A DNA stretch of 64,000 nt from Anisakis pegreffii (lineage: Eukaryota; Nematoda; Chromadorea; Rhabditida; Anisakidae), in the NCBI GenBank assembly GCA_035041965.1, contig JAPYMA010001962.1, forward strand, positions 1 through 64,000. The letters are read 5' to 3'. Of this stretch, positions 55,982 to 64,000 are shown piece after piece. Each line of letters opens with the position of its first letter. Positions within the stretch are counted from its first letter, which is position 1. The translations under genes and the position numbers were made by a program. The notes under the pieces are model-generated. The model searched no databases. It saw only the letters and a program-made list of their open reading frames with translations, and had not been told where the DNA came from.

Positions 55982-57955
55982 GTTTTTTAATCGAATGGTG
56001 TACCACTGTTATACGTGCTTATATCAAATAGTATTCATGTTATCATCAAATAATCATGAATTACTTGAATTTGATGTATCTGATGCATTTGGAATATGTC
56101 AAAACAAAATGTGCTTATGCTTATTGGTTGATTATGCTTATTTGTTCAGATGAACCAACAGAAGCACGTTCGCAATTCCATCCATCGACCATCATTCATA
56201 ACGATATTAAATAGTTTTTTCCTTCTTAAACAAAGACATTAGCTTCTGAAAATAGCAAGAAACATTTTTTAGACTCATATGTTACGTATTGATTTTAAAA
56301 TGATCTTCTGATCATTATGTCCTAAATAAACTCAGGAGTTCATCAAAAATAATACACATATGGCTTAAAAAGTATTACTGTTTTTGGATTCATTTCTGAA
56401 CAGCAGCGAACATTTATTCCGTATCACCTGGAAGAAGTAATTTGCCTTTCAGATTATCATGTTTTTATATGATTAATGGATGCTTGTGCTTACTTTATCA
56501 GTGGGTTATTGATTCTGTTTGACTGCGAAGATGGTAGAGTTTAAACAATAAATTTCCTTCATTGACGTAAATATAGTTATTGAACGATAAACATACTGTT
56601 TTGGTGTCATTTAGAATTTTAAAAATGTCTCCGACAATAACAGCTGACGATGCTGAGATATTCTGGTTTTGTTACTTATCAGTGAGTCCGAGAACGAAGT
56701 GAATCAATAAACTGAAGGCCATTCCAATGCGCGTATCGCAATCAGTTTCACTCTTCTCATTGAGTTCTCTTCAATGTTCTATTCGAAAGGTATGACACTA
56801 TGACTTTTATGGAACAAATTAGTTTCATTTAATAACGATAGCATCATCTTATGTTTCTGAACTGGAAAATTGTTCAAACTGTGCAGTTCACAATAAGCAT
56901 GTTCATCGTTGCTAAAAAGCAAGGCACTCGCATTGAGTATCCATCACGTACGAGAAGAAGATTGAGGAGAATGAAAGGATCGTGGCGAATGTCATGACTG
57001 CTGGCTGCATCATTTGTCAAAAACAAAAGGAATTGCCAAAACATTTTAAAATTTCTATCAGACGAAATTTTTACGATGAACGAGAAATATGAGAAATACC
57101 CAACTGATTCTGGGAATGCTACTAGAATAGCAACACATCTTCACAATTGTACGAAAACTGACCACCACAACTTTGCATCGATAATGGGCAATGACATAAT
57201 GATAAACAGTACCTGAAAAAATGAACTATATTTGAAAATAAAAATTCGAATACTTCCAAATATGATATTTTGCAGGTCTTCGGCCTAACGAAATCTTCAA
57301 AAAATGGAATTATCAATTGATACCGACAACAACAGCTCTCAAGAGCTTACCTATCAATATTTCTTGAGGTTATGTGCGATGTCTGTCGCATTGCCCTCAG
57401 TATCAATCGTACCAGAATGATTATCTTACGATTGATAAATATTGCCATTATTTTCTGCTCTCATTACCAATGTTCTCATTATTATTCTTAGTTGTTACTG
57501 TTTTTTATCGGCAATATTATCATTGTTATCATTAGCTCTACTATTATCAAGCACACTGCTGTTATTCATTCCCGTGAACATTCTCAGACTCATTATTGTT
57601 GCCCTTTTGATTCGTGTTGGTGCTAGAATTAATTGAGTGGTGTTTTCAGAGAGGATTTGAGGTGCAATGCAAGATTTGTGATAGAAACAAATCAAGTCAT
57701 TTGGGATTGCATTATCTTTGTATAGACTAGACGTATCAATGTTTTTTAACTCGCTACTTGCTCCATTTCAAAGAAAAATTGGAAAGTTTCTGAAAATTCC
57801 CAATTCCCGAATGTGGGTACTGGTTCAATGAGAAAAAATTTCGAAAAATATAAGAAATATGAGCATTCATACTTTTGCATTTTAGCATTTATACATGTAC
57901 ACTTCACTTATTGCTCGCTCATTTTATGCTTCATTATCATGCACATATGACAGTT

Positions 57956-58294
57956 TTATGAAACTTTATACCGACTGAATAAAAATGAATTACGAACTAC
58001 AAATCTCAGCAATTTAATTAAGGTATCTATACAATCTAATGAGGGTATCTGTTCTCCACTTTCGCTGCTTGTTTCTCCCTTTGAATTATTCGCAAACATT
58101 ATATCGTTCTCAGAACTTATCTGAAACTGCAAGCTAACAATAAGGCACTCCTTGTTCGGTTCATACTGAAGACAATTATGATGAGTTCGACGAAGGATGA
58201 TCATAGCTGCATTGACATTATCACTGTTTGCGATGCTTTGCAATTGATTCTGAAACTGCGAAAGATTACATTCGACTGTTGAAGCGCCAGACAT
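57956..58294 (-). CDS. unrecognised 112-codon open frame (right arm copy)
   Basis: Mirror copy of 53636-53974, identical in translation. If real, the window holds two inverted copies of this gene. Confidence 0.3.
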   Translation of the reverse strand: MSGASTVECNLSQFQNQLQSIANSDNVNAAMIILRRTHHNCLQYEPNKECLIVSLQFQISSENDIMFANNSKGETSSESGEQIPSLDCIDTLIKLLRFVVRNSFLFSRYKVS

Positions 58295-59587
58295 ATAGCA
58301 AGGAGTAAGTAAATATGTGTGCGAATGGCAGTTTTATCTTTCGTTAGCTGTGCAGACGTCAGATGCATCATTGCATAGAGAACAGCTGACATTTTTAGAC
58401 TACCCAACAATTTTGGAAACTAATTGCACGGTTGATGTCCAATTTAAATTTAGTGGATTCAAATTTCTTCACACCATGTCCATATCCCAAATAAATCGGA
58501 TAATATCGAACAATCAATGCGTAGTTGTCACTAAAATGTTCACAGCTAAAAAACTGAGCTGAAGACGTCGTGAAATTTGATTTGCACATCTCGTATGTAC
58601 CGGATTTGAAAATGAGATAAAATGGCTACACTGAAATTAACGTAATACTATTTCAAATAAAATGTGGACCGAAGGCAATTTCATTTGTTTATTTGGTAAG
58701 AATTTATGGATGGATGCGTGCTATTTGGGAACGGCTCATGAACATCTATCATAGTTTACGTTTTCAGTGAATCATACAGATCTAATGTAAGCAGAAGTGA
58801 GTGTTTGGGGAGTTTTTGGAATCGTTAGAATTGACTGAACGGAATAGCAAATGCTTTAGTATTGCACTATGTTCGAATCGCTTCCAATAAGTTAGCATTT
58901 GGCAACTGTGAGCAAATAATGTTACTTAAAGTCCTTTTATGACGATTTCTTCGTTTGTGTACTCCCAAATCTGCATCAATCGCAGATGAAGCCAATGATG
59001 AAGACGAAATTGTGCAAAAACCTTTTGCACGTAAGAAATGTCAAGCTGGTCCACGAGCTGACCAAAAAAATCACCATAATTTCGCCAATTAATGCAGGCT
59101 GGCAAAGTTTGCGGTAATTACCCAAATGCCGAAATGAAAATTCCCGATTTCGAGGTGTTTTCAAAAATTTCATTCACTTGTTGAAGTGCATCCGATTGCT
59201 AGAAAGCGGATAAATCCGAGGTGGCCGAATTAGGGTAACTGATTTTGATAACTCGGTGCGTGGGCAGGGTTATGCTGCGCGACGATTCGGCACTCCACCG
59301 AGTCCATATCTCAGCGTTCGGCGTTGGATTCCTTGAATCAAATTTTGCATAAAATCATCGTAAACCAGTGTACAAAATGCGCACGACAAGTAAACTGAGG
59401 TATTCGTGAGCCGATTTTCACCGTATTTGCCAGTGTAACTGATATTATTACTGATGCAAATGTTTGAACCTTTTCAAGAGCTGTACAGCTCACTTCATTC
59501 AAGGCTGATCACGCTATTAATTGTACAGTATTAATCATGAGCAATGAGTGGTTTTAGCGATCAAATTGCGCGTATAATCGGTAATCC

Positions 59588-59731
59588 TTGCATATTTATA
59601 CAATATTAACCCATATCGCTGTCAACAACGTTAATGCCGAGTGTTTCACCACTGATAAAGCCCTGAATTGCACTGAAAGTGTTGATGTTCTTTGCTTCAT
59701 CGCCCGTAAATCCCTCAATTCTATCTGCTCT
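59588..59731 (+). CDS. possible small Cys-containing exon (right arm copy)
   Basis: Mirror copy of 52199-52342 with the same translation and the same GTAATT donor. Same doubts apply. Confidence 0.2.
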
Positions 59732-61733
59732 GCAAACAAAGAGGTAATTTCAGCAAAAGCAATTCATGCGAAGAATATTGCTGCGATCAGATTACATCGT
59801 TATCGTGACAAATAGATTCTCACATATGACGTTCACTGTTATCCATTGTGAAGCTTGCAATCAGCTACGAATGATCCTTAATGTGTGCAACCTGAAGGCT
59901 GTGATCTTTCCCTTAGCAGAAGTATGTCATAACTGAGCAACAAGTAGATGTACTCCTTATAAGATAACGAATGTTACATGTTGATCTTGGCCGATCTAAG
60001 ATATTAATCGCTGGTCATTTTCAAGAGATCGAACAACAACACTGTCTGTTCACACCATTATTCGTTAATGACAATGATGTGATTGTCGATGTTATTATTA
60101 TTGTAAATGTGTCGAGAGTTATAACAGAGACACCGCCGCAATAATAAATGAGCTCTTATGATAGGAGTTTAGGAAATGATGATTGTTTGCCTTTCGCGTC
60201 ATTATTTTTCGTCTTCTTCCTTCGTCAACTCTCATTTTTGATGCACTCTGTATGGCCTAAACTTATGTCGCCATTTATGGGCGAAGGTGTTCTTGAGACA
60301 ACATTCTAGCTCATAAACACCTACCATCATGACCGTCAAATTCATTGATACCTACCTATACACCAAATCGTGATCATTTCTCAAGAAGTTGAGCATTTTC
60401 TGGACTTCGTTCATTGCGTGATAAGTGAGAGAGCGGTAAACTGGTTGTTCACTTTTCATTCTTTTTTCGTTGCCGCTCTTATCAGCGATATTTTATGCTG
60501 ATGATGAATTTCAGTTGCTAATCTTATTCTTTTCTGCTTCAATGCATTCAGTCAGTTCATGGTTCGTCGATCATATTCATTGATATCATTTGTTTAGCAG
60601 GCTTAAAAAGGATCTGAAGTCTTTAAAAAAATTTCTGTTTACAATAGTGGTTCAATTGATTCTCGCGAGTGTCCTTTAAAAATCGAAATTGGAAGTAAAT
60701 TATTCAGTATTTGAAACACTTATTATTATTGTCTGTATACATTTAGAATATTTTTCTTCTGTTTTCAATACTTCCGAGCTCGATACTTTTCAATATTTTC
60801 AATACTTCAATACTTACTCGTTAGCTAAATTAGCTAAACTAAACAGCTAAACTGGAATACTTAGCTAAACAGGAATTAGCTAAATTAAAATCCAACTAAA
60901 ATACTCACCTCGTGAATAACTAATCTAATGAGCTGTTGACAATTCTGACATCGTCATGAAGGAAACGACATTCTCAGAGGATTGTAAAAGGATATTACCT
61001 TTTTGTAAGGAAACAATTTCTTCTATAACGCAGATTCTCTTGACATCCTTTCACTTGTCATACATAAATGCAGATTATCCGTATTTTCATGCTTCGACAC
61101 CTATCTTCTGAAATGTTCATCTATATCTTATTACTTAGTTAAGACATTCCAGTTCTTTGTTGGCTTTGTTTTCTTTGAGACTAATTGGATTTGAGACTTT
61201 TATTAACGTTTGAATAAAGTCTATAGTCTCATTCAATGTAAATCCAATTTTCAGTTGTTTTTTTGGTTGCATTCAGTTCGAAATTAGGCCAGAAATCACC
61301 AACACTCTTGAGCAGTCAAATAGAATACGTCACATATTTTTTTTCATCGGCAACTAATAAAAAGTGATGTAAAAAATAAGACTTCCTCTGATGACACACT
61401 CTTTTTCATTAATGCATTCTTTTCACCTGTTTTTTTTCGATTCTTCTGAAGTGAATGAACACTCCGGGATCGTCAAAACCCCAGTGTTTAATCGATCCAG
61501 CTTCGAATCGTTTAAATAATCAGGTTTTGAAACTGATTTGCGGATTGCTCAAGTTTCGACTTCTAAGTTGCTCCACTAGCAGTCGTCGAGTTCAGTTGAA
61601 AAACTTGTTTATGAGTTCAGTTGCTGGAACCAACGGTGTGATGTGCAGTGTGTTGACACCTGCAATGTAGAAACAAACACTTAAGGTTCAGTGGTCATAT
61701 GCGGCAGTTGATATGTGAGAAACATACGTCATA

Positions 61734-61805
61734 AGTTATCATCAACGAAAAAACGATGCTAACGTTATCATCAACGAAAAAACGATGCTAACGTTATCAT
61801 CAACG
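61734..61805. repeat. 29-bp tandem repeat, about 2.5 units (right arm)
   Basis: Reverse-complement copy of the array at 50128-50199. Confidence 0.85.
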
Positions 61806-62564
61806 AAACAAAAAGCGATTTTGTTTGATAAAGTACTGTCATGATGCCGTCATAAAGTACAAAGTATATACATAAAGTTACAAAGTTTATGAAGTTACAA
61901 AGTAAGTAACATTTTACAAAGTATATACATAAAGTACCGTCACAAAGTACCACGTTGATACCGTCATGCGTATATTCCTAATTTGAGTATGTTTGCCTGA
62001 ATGTTCCTATTGCATTCCAGATTAATGCTCAACTACTTCATTATATGTTAAAAACTAATTAACACCGTATTTGTTAACGTACACTTAATTCTTCCAATAT
62101 GACGGAATCCACTACCGATCAAGCCGCATCATCACCACCAACAAACAAATGGTCAGCAAAAGCTCTGAAAACATCTCATTCGTTGTTGAACGCTATTGGG
62201 AAAGTAATTCGAATTCGAGAGGTTCGTTGCTCGATTTTCTTTTCGTTTCGTTTTTGACTTTTTACAGCTTTCCGATGAGTTGACTTTTTGCTGGCGAATT
62301 GCTCATCATGTGGTGATCTATTGCTTCCGTGCGAAATGAAATTTGTTGGAATCGTTAGGAAAGAAATAATTGACAACTAAAATCGCTCGCCAAAACGAGC
62401 ATCAAACCGATTGAAACTGATTGCACGAAATAGTTGGTGGTGTTAGGAGATTTTGAACGTCAATAAGACGAAACGTTGTGGAAAAGATATTGTATTTTAT
62501 GGGCTCAATGCATTCAAGAAACGTCCATAACACACTGAACTAGTGTGGTGCGGAGATCAGGGAA

Positions 62565-62647
62565 TTGTCAGGGACGGGGATTCGGAGACTCGAACCCGGA
62601 GGTCCCCGAATTCCTGTCCCCGTCCCCGAATCCCCGCCCCGACAACT
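62565..62647. repeat. GC-rich GGGGATTCGGGGAC-type repeat patch (right arm)
   Basis: Mirror copy of the patch at 49286-49368, with the same B-box-like core in inverted orientation. Confidence 0.5.
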
Positions 62648-63124
62648 TTCGAGCCGAACGTATTTCTGTGGTCCAAGACTGCAAAATTTCGTTCTCGATT
62701 TTCATCGTCGTCAACTTCTTCGTATCCGCACTACATTACACTGAATCGTAGATAACTGGCATGAACTCGCAGAATGGCTTTCAGATGCGCTAAGCACTAT
62801 TGCCTTTTTTGGATTAAATTGTCAATTCAGAATGCAAAGAATCGTTCGAAAAAGTTCTTCCCTTCAAAATTTACGGCCCCAAATCCCTGCTAATTTATGA
62901 ATTCAAATGTGAGCTGATGAGATGGTGCTAATTAGGGAATTTACAACCTTGCACGCTTCTTATCACTAGTAGTGCCCTGAAATTGCTATCACAGCGTTTG
63001 ATTAGATTTTATTGCACTTTTATTGCACTGAAGACGGTTGTTTCACTCGCCTACAAATTGATCGGATTTGTACTCTACTGTAATGGTAAGTGCTGATTCG
63101 CACGTATCACTCCATTGTCACTTT

Positions 63125-63476
63125 CATTATGATTTCATTTTATGTGTACTGAATCGTTATGATTCAGTACACATAAAATGAAATCATAATGAAATCATAA
63201 TGAGTTACCCCGTGCACTCAATGATTCAGTTAATGGTTAACAAGATGGAATCGTCATGAATTAGCTTGATAAATCGACATAAATGAGTGCCTTAAAAAGT
63301 GTTTCAATTATCAGGACGTGTCGATTTTCTCACGTACAATTCAAGAATTCCCAGGAAGCCGCTCATTGTTCTAAGCATCTTTTGAATCGTGAACAATTAA
63401 TTGAGTGCACGGGGTAACTCACGCATTTAATGGAATTACCCCATGTTATCCCATGCACGCATGGGGTAACTCCATT
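63125..63476. mobile_element. MITE-like nested inverted-repeat element (right arm copy)
   Basis: Mirror copy of the element at 48457-48808, with the same TTACCCC-bearing inverted repeats and the same 31-bp hairpin, again about 50 bp upstream of an antiporter start codon (63527). Its presence in both arms means the insertion predates the inverted duplication or reflects two alleles. Confidence 0.6.
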
Positions 63477-63526
63477 ACTGTTAACGTTGAACAAATTTTA
63501 ACATTCAAACGACGCCAGTTATCGAT

Positions 63527-64000
63527 ATGGCCTGCGCGCAAAGCAGTAGTAACTCATTCGATGAAAATCGGCAACAATTGATACCTTCAACATTCCCAAA
63601 TAAAGTTTGCTCACGTTTGTTTCAGATCAATTTGATCATCTGTTCGGCGACAATATTCATTTGTATTTATGTCACTGCCGTATCAAGTTTGTTTTTAAGA
63701 TATCACTTTATAATTTCTTCTAAATAAGAATTTTATCCATATTACTCAAAAATTTTCAAGTTTGAACAATGGTATGTACTCTCCAGTCATTCCACTGCAA
63801 TCCAAATTCCTGCCTGATAGTATAAACAGAATGTTTTGTTCATTTCAGTTCTGAAACGGCCCATAATATACCCACTGATTAATCTGAACGCAAATGTCAC
63901 AATTATTGATACAGTCGATCATACACAGTCGGCGATTTCTGTCGTGTTGATATGGATTGCTGCACTTATTGCCGGACGTATCACCACATATTTACGACTT
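63527..64000 (+). CDS. second, inverted copy of the Na+/H+ antiporter gene, 5' end (partial)
   Basis: The first exon (63527-63686) encodes the same N-terminus (MACAQSSSNSFDENR...) as the minus-strand gene at 48406, with the same GTTTGT donor. The second exon begins at 63849 after TTTCAG and runs past the window edge, encoding LKRPIIYPL... through RITTYLRL. No frame break is seen. Since it is the mirror copy created by the palindrome, it is either a real paralogue in head-to-head orientation or the other allele placed here by assembly. Confidence 0.75.

Larger units (their letters stand above)
55982..64000. repeat. right arm of giant palindrome (continues past window)
   Basis: Reverse complement of the left arm. 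Base differences exist: for example about four amino-acid-changing differences in the 66-codon frame at 57495-57695 versus 54235-54435, and a cluster of substitutions near 56940-56965 versus 54970-55000. Most other frames translate identically in both arms. Confidence 0.95.

Noticed and set aside
47933..64000. Palindrome as one huge foldback transposon
   Set aside because: The arms contain antiporter exons and ordinary intergenic sequence, and no transposase or terminal motif was seen; inverted duplication or assembly join is simpler.

Overview
The window looks like nuclear DNA of a nematode. It is AT-rich, its genes are split into many small exons with introns of roughly 100-2500 bp, and the largest gene alternates Kunitz (BPTI) and lustrin-type cysteine-rich domains, an architecture characteristic of nematode secreted proteins. 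Intron size and base composition suggest a spirurine/ascarid-like worm rather than Caenorhabditis or Trichuris, but that is inference. All gene models were built by hand from splice signals and reading-phase agreement.

Layout. (1) 2114-24571, minus: one very large secreted gene, about 41 exons and 2607 aa, with a signal peptide, 25 Kunitz domains and 21 lustrin-type domains. In its middle (9032-13105) lie eight tandem exons of exactly 336 bp, each encoding one fused lustrin+Kunitz unit. Every Kunitz domain except the last two has lost one or both cysteines of the disulfide that holds the inhibitory loop. (2) 24610-30084: intergenic space between divergent genes. (3) 30085-35954, plus: an acyl-CoA synthetase / 4-coumarate-CoA-ligase-like gene, 12 exons, about 566 aa, with a substituted catalytic lysine and a 0.3-kb insertion flanked by a 13-bp direct repeat. 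(4) 35955-40405: nothing recognised. (5) 40406-43133, plus: a small secreted Gly/Tyr/Pro/Ser-rich protein, 4 exons, 256 aa. (6) 44447-48406, minus: a CPA2-type Na+/H+ antiporter (NHA / SLC9B family), 10 exons, 488 aa, with the ion-binding Asp-Asp motif changed to Asp-Asn. (7) 47933-64000: one giant palindrome. The arms are at least 8 kb and meet at a 23-bp spacer at 55959-55981. The right arm holds a second, inverted copy of the 5' end of the antiporter gene, cut by the window edge, so the two copies lie head to head about 15 kb apart.

There is no operon or pathway logic: these are separate eukaryotic genes. The features most worth follow-up are the palindrome (real inverted duplication or haplotype mis-join), the exon-shuffled Kunitz/lustrin array, and the three catalytic or structural substitutions (Kunitz cysteines, synthetase Lys to Arg, antiporter Asp to Asn).
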